Counted from the first letter of the stretch, positions 10,241 to 20,801 are shown. The stretch is 64,000 bases of DNA from an uncultured Bacteroidia bacterium (GCA_902800045.1 CADCCZ010000003.1:186001-250000), one strand, 5' to 3'. Program-made: numbers and translations. Notes: generated by a model from the letters alone, not told the origin.

Positions 10241-10275
10241 GGCACATCGGAAAAAGTTTCTGATGTGTCTTTTTA
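10241..10275 (+). terminator. Rho-independent terminator after the DPP5-like gene
   Basis: GGCACATC pairs with GATGTGTC, with inner GAAA/TTTC pairing, followed by TTTTTATT. Confidence 0.75.
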
Positions 10276-10290
10276 TTGGACTCAGTTTGA

Positions 10291-10375
10291 TATTCGTCCA
10301 GAAAAGTGTAATGTTTCACAAACATTCCCCCATAAAAGTGTAAGTTTTTAAAATTATTCGTCCAGAAAAGTGTAA
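10291..10375. repeat. Direct repeats in an intergenic region
   Basis: The same 21 bases (TATTCGTCCAGAAAAG then TGTAA) occur at 10291-10311 and 10355-10375, with a partial third copy (AAAAGTGTAAG) at 10334-10344. No gene was found in the 317-base gap 10218-10534; apart from the terminator and the next promoter this is all it holds. It may be the end of a lost insertion sequence, but no transposase is present. Confidence 0.55.
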
Positions 10376-10502
10376 GTTTTGTTCAGAATTCATTAATAAC
10401 CAAGCATCTGGCGACGAATTGATTAAGGCTCTCTTTGTGTTGTTATCTGAACAAAATGCTGGAATAAATTCGCAATTTTACCGCCCCTATCAAAATTATT
10501 AT

Positions 10503-10510
10503 TAACTTCG
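10503..10510 (+). promoter_or_regulatory. -7-like promoter element of the DUF4837 operon
   Basis: TAACTTCG, one mismatch to TAnnTTTG, 24 bases before the ATG. Confidence 0.4.
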
Positions 10511-10534
10511 CGGTATAATTAAAGACATAAATAT

Positions 10535-11521
10535 ATGAGAAGTTTATTGGTAATATTGAGCATTTGCCTGACTTGCACAATGTTGCAGTCGTGCATGCCG
10601 AAGACTACCACAATGCCAACGGCACATGGTAGTCCAGGGGACATTATAGTGGTAATGAGCAACGAAAACTGGCAAGCCGAAGCAGGCGACAGCCTTAGAG
10701 CAATCTTTTCGGAATTTTGCCCGAACCTGCCTTTCGAACAACCGATTATGGACCTGCATCAGATTCCTTACGACAAGTTTGTAGAAATGAACCAGTTGCA
10801 TCGCAACATAATTTTCTTCGAGAAAATTGCTGGACAGAAAAACGGCGTGGTAAATGTAGAAAACGACAAGTATGCCCGCAATCAGGTTTTTGTACGAATT
10901 ACGGCTGCTAACCAGACAGAATTTGTGAAAGCACTTTGCGAAAAGCGCGATTACTTGAAAAAACTTTTCCTCACCGCCGACCGCGACCGATACATCTATT
11001 CGTTCAGCAGAAGCCGCAACGAGATGGGCGAAAAGCAAATTGCCGACACTTTCAACATCAGCATTTCGCTGCCGTCGGTTTACCGCATCGACGAGTTTCT
11101 GGATGATTTTTCGTGGATTTCGTACGAAACACAAAAGACCACAAACGGAATCTTTGTGTACGAATATCCGCTGACCGACACCACCAATCTTTCTGTGGAA
11201 CAGATAATTGCAATGCGCAACATAGTACTGCAGAAGAATGTACCGGGCGGACGCGAAGGCTCGTATATGACCACCGAAACAAAATTCGACTACCCGAGCA
11301 TCGAAACCATAATGCACAACGGCACAAAGACCGCTGTTGTACACGGAATGTGGAAAATGCACGGCGACTTTATGGGCGGTCCGTTTGTAAGCTACAGCAA
11401 AATCGACGAGGCTCGCCAGCGCGTTGTATGTGTCGAAGGCTTTGTGTATGAGCCCAATGCACCTGTGCGCGACAAAATTAGAAATATCGAAGGTATAATT
11501 TATACATATTCACTTAAATAA
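10535..11521 (+). CDS. DUF4837-family lipoprotein
   Basis: 328 residues with a lipoprotein signal (hydrophobic segment then LQSC, Cys20). The body matches the DUF4837 family of Bacteroidota: an early GSPGDIIVVMSNENW segment, a central region with YARNQVFVRI and FSWISYET, and late GMWKMHGDFMGGPF. It probably sits on the periplasmic face of the envelope; no catalytic motif is visible and the function is unknown. It lies 15 bases upstream of an ABC exporter pair and is probably co-transcribed with it. Confidence 0.8.
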   Translation: MRSLLVILSICLTCTMLQSCMPKTTTMPTAHGSPGDIIVVMSNENWQAEAGDSLRAIFSEFCPNLPFEQPIMDLHQIPYDKFVEMNQLHRNIIFFEKIAGQKNGVVNVENDKYARNQVFVRITAANQTEFVKALCEKRDYLKKLFLTADRDRYIYSFSRSRNEMGEKQIADTFNISISLPSVYRIDEFLDDFSWISYETQKTTNGIFVYEYPLTDTTNLSVEQIIAMRNIVLQKNVPGGREGSYMTTETKFDYPSIETIMHNGTKTAVVHGMWKMHGDFMGGPFVSYSKIDEARQRVVCVEGFVYEPNAPVRDKIRNIEGIIYTYSLK

Positions 11522-11536
11522 TCGTAGTAACAAATT

Positions 11537-12484
11537 ATGAATCAAACACTTGTTGCAGAAAATGTAGTCAAGAAGTATTCTAGCCACCTCGCACTCGACA
11601 AAGTGTCGATATCGGTTCCCGAAGGCTGCATTTTCGGTCTGCTAGGTCCAAACGGCGCTGGCAAGACAACTCTTATACGAATTATAAACCAAATTACCGC
11701 ACCCGACGAGGGAACAGTATATATCAACGGAGAAAAACTTTCCGCAAAGCACATTGCTCAGATTGGTTATCTGCCCGAGGAGCGCGGACTTTACAAAAAA
11801 ATGGCCGTAGGCGAACAGGCTCTCTACCTATGCCAGCTCAAGGGAATGAAGAAAGCCGACGCTTTCCGCGAACTGAAAAAGTGGTTCGAGAAGTTTGAAA
11901 TAGAAAACTGGTGGAACAAGAAAGTGGAAGAACTTTCGAAAGGTATGCAGCAGAAAGTTCAGTTTATCACCACTATCCTTCACAAGCCGAAACTGCTCAT
12001 CTTCGACGAGCCATTCAGCGGATTCGACCCGATAAACGCCAACCTGTTGAAACAGGAAATATTGGAACTGAAGAAAAATGGTTCGACAATAATTTTCTCT
12101 ACACACAACATGTCGTCGGTAGAGGAAATTTGCGACTACATAGCATTGATAAACAAGTCGAAGAAGATTCTCGACGGAGAAGTTAACGCTATCCGCCGCG
12201 ACTATGCCCCCGACATCTACGAGGTGCAGTATTCCGGCTACTTCAACAAGATGATAGCAACGCTTACATCCGACTACAAGATTCTTGATGTCAAGGAATT
12301 TGAAGGCGGAAGCAAGATGAGCATCGAGTTGCTGAACAAGGAGATGACCAACAACGACATCATCTCGCGCCTGACCAACTTCGGCAACATCGAATCGTTC
12401 CAGAAGGCACTGCCGAGCATGAACGACATTTTCATCAGAGTGGTAAATAACACAAATGCAGAACAAGCGCAAGCACAAAACTAA
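11537..12484 (+). CDS. ABC transporter ATP-binding protein (NatA-like)
   Basis: 315 residues. Walker A GPNGAGKT at 37-44, signature LSKGMQQK, Walker B LLIFDEPFSGFDP and switch His in STHNMSSVEE are all intact. The C-terminal ~90 residues after the ATPase core are typical of the NatA/DUF4162 exporter branch. It works with the membrane subunit encoded 4 bases downstream; the pair resembles Na+/drug-type NatAB exporters, but the substrate cannot be told. Confidence 0.9.
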   Translation: MNQTLVAENVVKKYSSHLALDKVSISVPEGCIFGLLGPNGAGKTTLIRIINQITAPDEGTVYINGEKLSAKHIAQIGYLPEERGLYKKMAVGEQALYLCQLKGMKKADAFRELKKWFEKFEIENWWNKKVEELSKGMQQKVQFITTILHKPKLLIFDEPFSGFDPINANLLKQEILELKKNGSTIIFSTHNMSSVEEICDYIALINKSKKILDGEVNAIRRDYAPDIYEVQYSGYFNKMIATLTSDYKILDVKEFEGGSKMSIELLNKEMTNNDIISRLTNFGNIESFQKALPSMNDIFIRVVNNTNAEQAQAQN

Positions 12485-12488
12485 GGAT

Positions 12489-13871
12489 ATGAGCAAGATA
12501 GGACTTATTATAGGAAGGGAATACAAAACCCGCGTTCGCAAGAAATCATTCATCGTGATGACACTCCTCGGCCCGATTCTGTTCGCAGCCCTGATGGTGG
12601 CACCAGCAATTCTTATGCGCCTCGAAGACGATGACTTCAAGAACATCGCCGTAATCGACGAAACTGGAATGTTCGACCAATATTCGCTCAAGAACACCAA
12701 GAGCATAAACTTCGACTTCGTTTCCGATAAATATTTCCGTGGCAACTACTACGATGTCTCCGAAGCAAAGGCCGACCTCAAGGATTCCGAGCATTTCGCA
12801 CTGCTCTACATTCCAATAAATGCAATGTCGTCGAACAACGGCTCGGTACAACTTTTCTCGTACCAGCAACCCAACATGGGACTCAAGATGCACATTTCCA
12901 ATGGCATAGAGAAGAAAGCTGAAGAGTTGAAACTCAGCAAGAAAGCCGAGGAACTCGACATCACCCAGAAGGAAATCGACAACATACTTATGGTTGCAAA
13001 CACTTCTATCAATGTGATAACCACCACAATGAACGACGATGGCACAGAAAAGGAATCTTCGACAACCGTGGCAATGATAATAGGCTACCTCTGCGGATTC
13101 CTGATTTACATGTTCATTTTCATGTACGGCTCGATGGTCATGAACGGCGTAATCGAGGAAAAGTCGAACCGCATTGTGGAGGTTATTGTTTCGTCGGTAA
13201 AGCCGTTCCAGCTTATGCTCGGCAAGATTATCGGCGTTGCACTGGTGGGAATTACGCAATTTGTGCTGTGGGTAATGCTTACGCTTGGAATCGTTAGCGT
13301 AACATACGCAGTGCTGCAGAAGGATTTATCTCCGGCAGAACTCAATCCGCAGACACAGATTATGGGTTCGTCGCTTACCGACGCCACCGATGTCAACACC
13401 GACGACATGGCAAAGTTCAGCGAAATAACGCAGGCAATGGATTCGGTAAACTATGTTGGACTATTGCTGATGTTCCTATTCTACTTCGTTGGCGGCTACT
13501 TGCTATATGCTGGAATGTTCGCCATAGCAGGTTCGGCAGTCGATAACGAAACCGACACGCAGCAGTTTACGTTGCCAATAACAGTTCCGCTCATCCTGGG
13601 TATTTTCGTAATGCTTTCAGCAATCAACAATCCCGACGGCAGCCTCGCCTACTGGTTCTCGATAATCCCGTTTACCTCACCGATAGTAATGATGGTAAGG
13701 ATTCCGTTTGGCGTACCGTTCACCGACATTATCATCTCAATGGCTCTGTTGGTTGTAACCTTCATCGCAATTACCTGGCTGGCGGCAAAGATTTACCGCG
13801 TCGGCATCCTGATGTACGGCAAGAAAACCAACTACAAGGAATTGTGGAAATGGCTGAAATACAAGAACTAG
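12489..13871 (+). CDS. ABC transporter permease (NatB-like, ABC-2 type)
   Basis: 460 residues from the ATG at 12489, chosen because it is preceded by AAGGA and begins MSKIGLIIGREYKTRVRKKSF, the usual start of this family; an in-frame start at 12456 would overlap the ATPase gene. One membrane segment (about residues 18-40) is followed by a large extracytoplasmic domain (about 45-190) and then five to six membrane segments (GYLCGFLIYMFIFMYGSM, GVALVGITQFVLWVMLTLGI, LLLMFLFYFVGGYLLYAGMF and others). The motif NGVIEEKSNRIVEVIVSSVKPFQLM is characteristic of NatB. It ends at a terminator. Confidence 0.9.
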   Translation: MSKIGLIIGREYKTRVRKKSFIVMTLLGPILFAALMVAPAILMRLEDDDFKNIAVIDETGMFDQYSLKNTKSINFDFVSDKYFRGNYYDVSEAKADLKDSEHFALLYIPINAMSSNNGSVQLFSYQQPNMGLKMHISNGIEKKAEELKLSKKAEELDITQKEIDNILMVANTSINVITTTMNDDGTEKESSTTVAMIIGYLCGFLIYMFIFMYGSMVMNGVIEEKSNRIVEVIVSSVKPFQLMLGKIIGVALVGITQFVLWVMLTLGIVSVTYAVLQKDLSPAELNPQTQIMGSSLTDATDVNTDDMAKFSEITQAMDSVNYVGLLLMFLFYFVGGYLLYAGMFAIAGSAVDNETDTQQFTLPITVPLILGIFVMLSAINNPDGSLAYWFSIIPFTSPIVMMVRIPFGVPFTDIIISMALLVVTFIAITWLAAKIYRVGILMYGKKTNYKELWKWLKYKN

Positions 13872-13883
13872 AAAAAATTATAA

Positions 13884-13910
13884 AACGCTCCTGCATTGGG
13901 GCGTTTTTTT
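13884..13910 (+). terminator. Rho-independent terminator after the ABC permease
   Basis: AACGCTCC pairs with GGGGCGTT (one G-T pair) and is followed by seven T. Confidence 0.8.
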
Positions 13911-13943
13911 ATTTTTTATACATCATGCACTAAAAAAGTTTTG

Positions 13944-13951
13944 TATCTTTG
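13944..13951 (+). promoter_or_regulatory. -7 promoter element of the receiver/era unit
   Basis: TATCTTTG, 24 bases upstream of the ATG at 13975. Confidence 0.55.
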
Positions 13952-13974
13952 TGCTTACATTTGATTAGACCACA

Positions 13975-14334
13975 ATGGCAAAAGAAAGCAAATGCATACT
14001 TGTCGTCGATGACGAACCGATAAACTTCATATTACTCAAAGCAATACTGGAGCGAAGCGGATATACCGCGCAGTACGCAGAAGACGGCTACAAAGCTATT
14101 GAAATGGTAAAAGATAACGACTTTCAACTAATCATAATGGACATTAAAATGCCAAAAATGAGCGGTGTCGAGACATCGCGGCAAATAAAAGCCATTAATC
14201 CGCAAATTAAAATCATAGCCTCATCGGCAATAAAAGCGCTCAACGACGAAGAATACAGCTTGTTCTGCAACTTCATATCGAAGCCGATAAACAGGGCTCA
14301 ACTAATAGAACTAGTCGAAAAATACACAAAATAA
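13975..14334 (+). CDS. Stand-alone response-regulator receiver domain
   Basis: 119 residues forming one CheY-like domain: acidic pair Asp12-Asp13, phospho-acceptor Asp56 in IIMDIKMP, switch Ser83/Ser84 and Lys103 in ISKPI. There is no output domain, so it must act by protein contact or as part of a phosphorelay. No histidine kinase is nearby. It is 13 bases upstream of era and probably shares its transcript, an uncommon pairing. Confidence 0.9.
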   Translation: MAKESKCILVVDDEPINFILLKAILERSGYTAQYAEDGYKAIEMVKDNDFQLIIMDIKMPKMSGVETSRQIKAINPQIKIIASSAIKALNDEEYSLFCNFISKPINRAQLIELVEKYTK

Positions 14335-14347
14335 AATCTCACAGACG

Positions 14348-15226
14348 ATGCACAAATCAGGCTTTGTAAATATAATAGGCAACCCGAATGTCGGCAAGTC
14401 GACCCTCATGAACGAACTCGTAGGAGAGAAAATTTCGATAATCACCTCCAAATCACAAACTACAAGACACAGAATCCTTGGCATCGTAAATGGTGACGAT
14501 TTCCAGATTGTGTATAGCGACACACCAGGCATCATAAAGCCAAACTACAAGTTGCAGGAAAAGATGATGGAGTTTGTATCGGTGTCGTTCGACGATGCCG
14601 ACGTGTTCCTGTATGTTACCGATGTGGTTGAATCGCCAGAAAAAAACGCCGAATACATCGAACGCCTGAGCAAAGTGAAGATTCCGGTATTTTGCCTGAT
14701 CAACAAAATAGACCTTGCCACCGACAAGCAAATCGAAGAACTGCAGCTATTCTGGGAAAACAGGCTACCCAACGCAAAGATATTTACCATCTCGGCTCTT
14801 AACGGAACAAACGTCGAACAAGTTTTTAATGAAATCTTATCGGTATTACCCGAAGGTCCTGCATGGTTTCCAAAAGACCAGCTTACCGACAAGACCGAAC
14901 GTTTCATAGTATCGGAAATCATCCGCGAAAAAATTTTCCTCAACTACCAGAAGGAAATCCCCTACTCGTGCGAAGTTGCTGTCGAAGAATTCAAGGAAAG
15001 CCCCGATATCATCAGGATAAAATCTGTCATTATTGTTGAACGCCAGTCTCAAAAAGGAATCATTATCGGAAACAAGGGCGCTGCAATAAAAAAAGTCGGC
15101 ACCGAAGCGCGACTCGACATCGAAAAGTTCTTTGGCAAAAAGGTTTTCCTCGAGACTTTTGTCAAGGTTGAAAAGGATTGGCGTAGCAGCGACAGAAGCC
15201 TAAGCAATTTTGGATACAACATATAG
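14348..15226 (+). CDS. era: GTPase Era
   Basis: Ribosome-assembly GTPase that binds the 3' end of 16S rRNA, 292 residues. G1 GNPNVGKST near residues 11-19, G3 DTPG, G4 NKID and the C-terminal KH domain (IIIGNKGAAIKKVGTEARLDIEKFFGKKVFLE) are all present and in the expected order. It is the last gene of a short plus-strand unit and converges with radC. Confidence 0.96.
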   Translation: MHKSGFVNIIGNPNVGKSTLMNELVGEKISIITSKSQTTRHRILGIVNGDDFQIVYSDTPGIIKPNYKLQEKMMEFVSVSFDDADVFLYVTDVVESPEKNAEYIERLSKVKIPVFCLINKIDLATDKQIEELQLFWENRLPNAKIFTISALNGTNVEQVFNEILSVLPEGPAWFPKDQLTDKTERFIVSEIIREKIFLNYQKEIPYSCEVAVEEFKESPDIIRIKSVIIVERQSQKGIIIGNKGAAIKKVGTEARLDIEKFFGKKVFLETFVKVEKDWRSSDRSLSNFGYNI

Positions 15227-15372
15227 GGCTTCGCCTGTTTATGGGGTTAAAGTTCAACGTTTAAGGTTTAAGGTTCAACGGCATCAAAATGCTTTGCGAT
15301 GGTTTAAAGTTCAAAATCGTAAATCAATTTGTATCTTGTCGGCAACTTAGAAACTTGCAAACAGACACACAC
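15227..15372. repeat. Low-complexity intergenic repeats between era and radC
   Basis: Degenerate repeats of GTTTAAGGTTCAAC and GTTTAAAGTTCAA types lie at about 15243-15315. No gene and no clear terminator was seen. Confidence 0.4.
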
Positions 15373-16059
15373 CTACACTCTTCCCTTATCGTGATAGCTA
15401 TAATAGTCCTTTCCATTACTACTTATTATCAGATGGTCGACAAACCTGATTTTCATCAACGAACAGGCTTTGCTCAGTCTTTCGGTCAGCTCGTCGTCCT
15501 GACGGCTTGGCATAATATTTCCCGAAGGGTGGTTGTGCACAAAAGCCATCGCGCATGCATTCAACCTCAATGCTTCGGAGATCACAACCCTAACATCGGC
15601 CAGTGTGCTGTCGATTCCGCCAAGTCCTATCTGCTTAATCCTAATTATGACATTTGAATTGTTAAGGTAAATGGCAAATGCCAGTTCTTGGTTTTCGTCG
15701 ACCACTCTCGACACTATCGCCTTGAAAATGTCCTCACTTTTTAAAAGCGGCTCGCCCATAATAAGTTCGCGACGACGACTAAGTTCCAATGCAGCGACAA
15801 TCGTTACCGCTTTGGCCACACCTATTGCCTCGTATTTCAGCAAGTCGCTATACGACAATCGGTACAGATTGTCGACCTTGTTGTCGCAATCGTCGAGAAT
15901 CTCACGAGCAACATCGAGGGCAGTTTTCCTTGTATTGCCAGAGCCTATAAGTATAGCTAGCAACTCGGACGCCGTAAGCGACTTTGCCCCTTGGAATATC
16001 AGTTTTTCGCGCGGGCGTTCCTCCTCTGCCCAATTCTTTATGCTTTTACGTTCTACCAT
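15373..16059 (-). CDS. radC: RadC family JAMM protein
   Basis: 228 residues from the ATG at 16059 (MVERKSIKNWAEEERPREKL); an in-frame start 15 codons earlier would add an atypical extension. It has an N-terminal helix-hairpin-helix-like region (SLTASELLAILIGSG, then LLKYEAIGVAKA) and a C-terminal MPN/JAMM metalloprotease-like domain with HNH (FVHNHPSG) followed ten residues later by Asp. The family's DNA-repair name is historic and its biochemical role is unsettled. It lies head to tail with rpsT (66 bases). Confidence 0.92.
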   Translation of the reverse strand: MVERKSIKNWAEEERPREKLIFQGAKSLTASELLAILIGSGNTRKTALDVAREILDDCDNKVDNLYRLSYSDLLKYEAIGVAKAVTIVAALELSRRRELIMGEPLLKSEDIFKAIVSRVVDENQELAFAIYLNNSNVIIRIKQIGLGGIDSTLADVRVVISEALRLNACAMAFVHNHPSGNIMPSRQDDELTERLSKACSLMKIRFVDHLIISSNGKDYYSYHDKGRV

Positions 16060-16125
16060 ATACGTACAAACAAAAAAACTGCTTCGCCACAGACGAAACA
16101 GCAAGATTTCAATTGGTCATCGCAA

Positions 16126-16380
16126 TTACGACAACTGGTTGACGTGATTTGCCAAAGATGACTTGAGGTTGGCTGCCTTATTAGCGTGGATAACGTTCTT
16201 CTTAGCCAACTTATCCAACATTCTTGCAACCTTCGGGAGCATTGCTTCAGCTTCCGACTTTACCGACATAGCTCTTAATGCGCGAACAGCATTACGCGAT
16301 GTACGAGCATAAAACTTATTGTGCAACCTTCTTGCTTCAATCTGTCTGATTCTCTTCTTTGCTGACTGATGATGTGCCAT
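16126..16380 (-). CDS. rpsT: 30S ribosomal protein S20
   Basis: 84 residues, standard S20 length. The start [21 protein letters not shown] and the conserved [20 protein letters not shown] region identify it. It binds 16S rRNA in the small subunit. A good promoter lies upstream on the minus strand, and radC follows downstream. Confidence 0.97.
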   Translation of the reverse strand: MAHHQSAKKRIRQIEARRLHNKFYARTSRNAVRALRAMSVKSEAEAMLPKVARMLDKLAKKNVIHANKAANLKSSLANHVNQLS

Positions 16381-16437
16381 ATTTTTTCTTAACTTTTAAT
16401 TTATTTTTACCTTAAATGTTCCAAAAATTTCGGACTG

Positions 16438-16466
16438 CAAAGATACTACTTTTTTTGTCAATACAA
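16438..16466 (-). promoter_or_regulatory. Promoter of rpsT
   Basis: On the minus strand TTG (16464-16466), 18 bases, then TATCTTTG (16438-16445). The rest of the 365-base gap 16381-16745 is AT-rich; I saw no gene or riboswitch in it apart from the mutA promoter box. Confidence 0.65.
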
Positions 16467-16712
16467 TTTTTTGAATCAATATTTTTCAAAATAAAGTTTT
16501 CTTAGCATAACCATCTATTATATTGCAAGTTAGAAATCGGCATCACATCAAAAGAAACGAAAAAATATCAAAATGGCACTCGGACAAAATACAAATCGAG
16601 ACAAATGCAGGACGTCAAAAACAAATCTTTGACTAAAAAAAATAATGCTACAAAACATAAAGCCTATTCGTTTTTATTTTCGTAAGCCCACCTATTTTAA
16701 TAAAAAAGATGT

Positions 16713-16720
16713 TACCTTTG
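16713..16720 (+). promoter_or_regulatory. -7 promoter element of mutAB
   Basis: TACCTTTG, 25 bases before the mutA ATG. Confidence 0.55.
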
Positions 16721-16745
16721 CAACCTCAAAATAAATTCTGTACAG

Positions 16746-18644
16746 ATGGAAGAAAAATTATTTCAAGAATTTCCTCCCGTGCCGACCCAAGAATGGGAGG
16801 ATGTAATAATCAAGGACTTAAAAGGCGCCGACTACGAGAAGAAACTCGTATGGAAAACTCAGGAAGGATTCAATGTCCGCCCATACTACCGCGCCGACAA
16901 CCTAAATGACATAAAATATTTGGACTCGAAGCCCGGTGAGTTCCCGTTTGTCCGCGGAACCAAGAATAACAACAACTGGTTCATACACCACGGCATCTGC
17001 TGCTGCGACGGCGACTACAAGAAAGCCAACGCAACCGCAAAGATGTTGTTGACAAAGGGAATAGAATCGCTCGGTTTCTACATCGACAATACAAAGGTTC
17101 AGACCAAGGCCGATTTCGAGGCTCTGCTCGCCGATATCAAACTGGACAAAACCCCAGTTACCTTCATCGGTTGCTGCCTAAAGACCATGGAAACCTTGAA
17201 GAACTTCCTCGCATATGTTGATTCGCTCGGAATCGACAAGAACGAGGTAAGAGCCAACTTCGACTTCAACCCGCTACGAAATCTCACCAACAAAGGTTTC
17301 CTCTGCGAGGACAAGGCATTCAAGCTGCTTGCCGAATGCGTAAAGATGGCTAAGGATTACAAGCGCGTTCGCGTCATCTGCGTTGACGGATACACATTCA
17401 ACAGCGCTGGCGCATCATCGGTTCAGGAACTTGCTTTCACACTTTCGGAAGGTAGCGAATACCTGTCGTGCCTCACCGACGAAGGCTTGACCGCCGAAGA
17501 AGTTGCAAAGAAAATGGTATTCCTGTTTGGCGTAGGAAGCACCTACTTCATGGAAATTGCAAAGTTCCGCGCCGCAAGAATGTTGTGGGCTAACATAGTT
17601 GAGGCTTACGGTAGCGATTCGGAATGCGCAAAGAAAATGCAGATTGCAGCAACCACCAGCGAGTGGAATCAGACTGTTTACGACGCATACGTAAATATGC
17701 TTCGTGGAACTACTGAGGCAATGAGCGCAATCATCGCAGGTGTCGATTACCTCGAAGTTCTGCCTTACGACTATCCGTTCGAAGTTCCTACCGACTTCTC
17801 GAACCGCATCGCTCGCAATGTGCAGACCATCCTCAAGGAAGAATCGCACTTCGACAAGGTTGTTGACCCTGCTGCAGGTTCGTACTACATCGAAAACCTT
17901 ACAAACTCGATAGCCAACACCGCTTGGAACCTCTTCAAGACTGTTGAAGATGGTGGCGGATTCGTAGCTAAGTTCAAGGAAGGCTTCGTACAAGCGGAAA
18001 TCAAGGCAGTTTCGGACAAGCGCGACAAGAACATCGCAACCCGCCGCGAAACATTGCTCGGAACCAACCAGTTCCCGAACTTCAACGAGAGAGCCGAAGC
18101 CAACATTACCAAGGAAATCGTTTCGCGCGACATTCCTACAATGATGGGCATGAAGATGGAAGACGACTGCTGCTCGCACGAAAAGATAGCCGAACCATTG
18201 AAGCCTTACCGTGGTGCCGAAGCATTCGAGGCTTTGCGTCTCGCTACCGACCGCAGCGGTGTAGAACCGAAGGCTTTCATGCTTACATTCGGTAACCTGG
18301 CAATGTGCCGCGCAAGAGCACAGTTCTCATCGAACTTCTTCGCAGTGGCAGGAATCAAGGTTATGGACAACAACCGCTTCGCAACAATCGAGGAAGGCGC
18401 AAAGGCTGCTTTGGAATCAAAGGCTCAGATAGTTGTTGCCTGCTCGTCGGACGACGAATACGCCGAAGCAGTTCCGCAGATTGCCGAACTCATTGGCGAC
18501 AAGGCGATACTTGTTGTTGCCGGTGACCCCGAATGCCGTCCCGCACTCGAAGAAAAGGGCATCAAGAACTACATCCACGTAAAGTGCAATGTGCTTGAAA
18601 CCTTGAAGGAATATCAAAAAATGTTGGGTATTAACGAATTATAA
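16746..18644 (+). CDS. mutA: Methylmalonyl-CoA mutase small subunit
   Basis: Non-catalytic partner of the B12-dependent mutase interconverting succinyl-CoA and (R)-methylmalonyl-CoA, 632 residues. It keeps the TIM-barrel part ([35 protein letters not shown], then [13 protein letters not shown]), but its C-terminal flavodoxin-like domain lacks the DxHxxG cobalamin-binding motif, as expected for the small subunit. The next gene, 8 bases downstream, encodes the catalytic subunit. Confidence 0.95.
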   Translation: MEEKLFQEFPPVPTQEWEDVIIKDLKGADYEKKLVWKTQEGFNVRPYYRADNLNDIKYLDSKPGEFPFVRGTKNNNNWFIHHGICCCDGDYKKANATAKMLLTKGIESLGFYIDNTKVQTKADFEALLADIKLDKTPVTFIGCCLKTMETLKNFLAYVDSLGIDKNEVRANFDFNPLRNLTNKGFLCEDKAFKLLAECVKMAKDYKRVRVICVDGYTFNSAGASSVQELAFTLSEGSEYLSCLTDEGLTAEEVAKKMVFLFGVGSTYFMEIAKFRAARMLWANIVEAYGSDSECAKKMQIAATTSEWNQTVYDAYVNMLRGTTEAMSAIIAGVDYLEVLPYDYPFEVPTDFSNRIARNVQTILKEESHFDKVVDPAAGSYYIENLTNSIANTAWNLFKTVEDGGGFVAKFKEGFVQAEIKAVSDKRDKNIATRRETLLGTNQFPNFNERAEANITKEIVSRDIPTMMGMKMEDDCCSHEKIAEPLKPYRGAEAFEALRLATDRSGVEPKAFMLTFGNLAMCRARAQFSSNFFAVAGIKVMDNNRFATIEEGAKAALESKAQIVVACSSDDEYAEAVPQIAELIGDKAILVVAGDPECRPALEEKGIKNYIHVKCNVLETLKEYQKMLGINEL

Positions 18645-18652
18645 CAGAAGCC

Positions 18653-20782
18653 ATGAGACCGAATTTCAAAGATATAAAATATACGGGCAAAGCAGCAGAA
18701 TGCTGCGGAAATAGCAGCGACCAGTCGCTTTGGACAACCCCCGAACAAATTAGCGTAAAGGGCATCTACACTGCCGACGACCTTGCAGGAATGGAACATC
18801 TGAACTATGCAGCAGGTGTACCGCCTTTCCTTCGCGGTCCTTACTCAACAATGTATGTGCAGAAGCCGTGGACAATCCGTCAGTATGCAGGTTTCTCGAC
18901 AGCAGAAGAATCTAACGCATTCTACCGCCGTAACCTTGCTGCAGGTCAGAAAGGTCTGTCGGTTGCATTCGACCTTCCTACTCACCGTGGCTACGATGCC
19001 GACCATCCGCGCGTTGTAGGTGATGTTGGTAAGGCTGGTGTTAGCATCTGCTCGGTTGAGGATATGAAGATATTGTTCGACCAGATTCCATTGGGCAAGA
19101 TGTCGGTATCAATGACAATGAACGGTGCAGTATTGCCGATTCTTGCATTCTACATCGTGGCAGGTTTGGAACAGGGCGTAAAGCTCGAAGAAATGCAGGG
19201 TACAATCCAGAACGACATCCTCAAGGAATTCATGGTTCGTAATACCTATATATATCCGCCTGAGTTCTCAATGAGAATCATCGGTGATATCTTCGCTTAC
19301 ACCTCGAAGTTCATGCCTAAGTTCAACTCGATTTCGATTTCGGGCTACCACATGCAGGAAGCAGGTGCAACCAACGATATCGAAATGGCATACACCCTTG
19401 CCGACGGTCTCGAATACCTCCGTACAGGTATCAAGGCTGGCATCGATGTTGACGCATTCGCACCGCGTCTGTCGTTCTTCTGGGCAATCGGCATGAACCA
19501 CTTCATGGAAATTGCAAAGATGCGTGCAGCTCGTATGCTGTGGGCAAAGATTGTAAAGCAGTTCAACCCGAAGAATCCGAAGTCGTTGTCGTTGCGTACC
19601 CACAGCCAGACATCAGGTTGGTCGCTTACCGAACAGGACCCGTTCAACAATGTTACACGTACTTGTATCGAAGCAATGGGCGCAGCTTTGGGACACACCC
19701 AGTCGTTGCATACCAACGCACTCGACGAAGCTATTGCATTGCCGACCGACTTCTCGGCTCGTATTGCTCGTAACACCCAGATTTACATCCAGGAAGAAAC
19801 CAATGTTTGCCGTTCAATCGACCCGTGGGCTGGTTCGTACTACATCGAAAGCCTCACCAACGACCTTGCACACCGCGCATGGAAGCACATCGAGGAAGTT
19901 GAAAAGCTCGGCGGTATGGCAAAGGCAATCGAAAGCGGTATTCCAAAGATGCGTATCGAAGAGGCTGCAGCTCGCACCCAGGCTCGCATCGACAGCGGAA
20001 ACCAGACAATCGTCGGTATCAACAAGTACCGCCTCGAAAAGGAAGACCCGATTGACATCCTTGCAGTTGACAACACCGCAGTTAGAAAGCAGCAGGTACA
20101 GAGGTTGCAGGAGTTGAGGGCAAAGCGTAACAACGACGATGTTCGCCGCGCATTGGACGCTATTACAAGATGCGTAGAGACTGGCGAAGGCAACTTGCTC
20201 GAACTTGCTGTTGAAGCAGCAAAGGTACGCGCTTCGTTGGGTGAAATTTCGGATGCATGTGAAAAAATTGTAGGAAGACATAAAGCAGTGATTAAGACTA
20301 TCTCTGGCGTATATTCTTCGGAAACCAAGAACGACGCCGAATTTGAAAGGGCAAAGGAACTTTGCCGTGAGTTTGCAAAGAAGGAAGGCCGTCAGCCTCG
20401 TATTATGGTTGTCAAGATGGGTCAGGACGGACACGACCGTGGCGCAAAGGTTGTTGCAACAGGTTACGCCGACTGCGGTTTCGACGTCGATATGGGACCG
20501 CTGTTCCAGACTCCGGAAGAAGCAGCAAAGCAGGCTGTTGAGAACGATGTCCACATTGTTGGTGTATCGTCGTTGGCAGCAGGTCACAAGACCTTGATTC
20601 CGGCCTTGATAGAAGAACTCAAGAAGTTGGGTCGTGACGACATCATGGTTACAGCCGGTGGTGTTATCCCAGCTCAGGACTACCAGTTCCTATACGATGC
20701 AGGCGTAGCTGCGATCTACGGTCCTGGAACCCCTGTTTCGAAGTCAGCAATCAGCATGCTGGAACTGTTGATGGCAGAATAA
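18653..20782 (+). CDS. mutB: Methylmalonyl-CoA mutase large (catalytic) subunit
   Basis: 709 residues. The substrate barrel carries conserved segments ([58 protein letters not shown]) and the C-terminal cobalamin domain carries DGHDRG (DxHxxG, base-off His) plus GVSSLAAGH and TAGGVIP. With MutA it forms the heterodimer used for propionate formation or use in Bacteroidales. A methylmalonyl-CoA epimerase or decarboxylase is not in the window. It ends at a bidirectional terminator. Confidence 0.97.
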   Translation: MRPNFKDIKYTGKAAECCGNSSDQSLWTTPEQISVKGIYTADDLAGMEHLNYAAGVPPFLRGPYSTMYVQKPWTIRQYAGFSTAEESNAFYRRNLAAGQKGLSVAFDLPTHRGYDADHPRVVGDVGKAGVSICSVEDMKILFDQIPLGKMSVSMTMNGAVLPILAFYIVAGLEQGVKLEEMQGTIQNDILKEFMVRNTYIYPPEFSMRIIGDIFAYTSKFMPKFNSISISGYHMQEAGATNDIEMAYTLADGLEYLRTGIKAGIDVDAFAPRLSFFWAIGMNHFMEIAKMRAARMLWAKIVKQFNPKNPKSLSLRTHSQTSGWSLTEQDPFNNVTRTCIEAMGAALGHTQSLHTNALDEAIALPTDFSARIARNTQIYIQEETNVCRSIDPWAGSYYIESLTNDLAHRAWKHIEEVEKLGGMAKAIESGIPKMRIEEAAARTQARIDSGNQTIVGINKYRLEKEDPIDILAVDNTAVRKQQVQRLQELRAKRNNDDVRRALDAITRCVETGEGNLLELAVEAAKVRASLGEISDACEKIVGRHKAVIKTISGVYSSETKNDAEFERAKELCREFAKKEGRQPRIMVVKMGQDGHDRGAKVVATGYADCGFDVDMGPLFQTPEEAAKQAVENDVHIVGVSSLAAGHKTLIPALIEELKKLGRDDIMVTAGGVIPAQDYQFLYDAGVAAIYGPGTPVSKSAISMLELLMAE

Positions 20783-20801
20783 AAAGAAAACAGCATAATG
20801 C

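Noticed and set aside
12456..12488. Upstream start for the ABC permease
   Set aside because: It overlaps the ATPase gene by 29 bases and adds a Lys-rich stretch not typical of NatB; the ATG at 12489 has AAGGA in front.
16621..16745. Possible cobalamin riboswitch before mutAB
   Set aside because: The B12-dependent enzyme suggested one, but I could find no GCCACTG-like B12-box or matching helices, and the promoter box leaves a leader of only about 17 bases.
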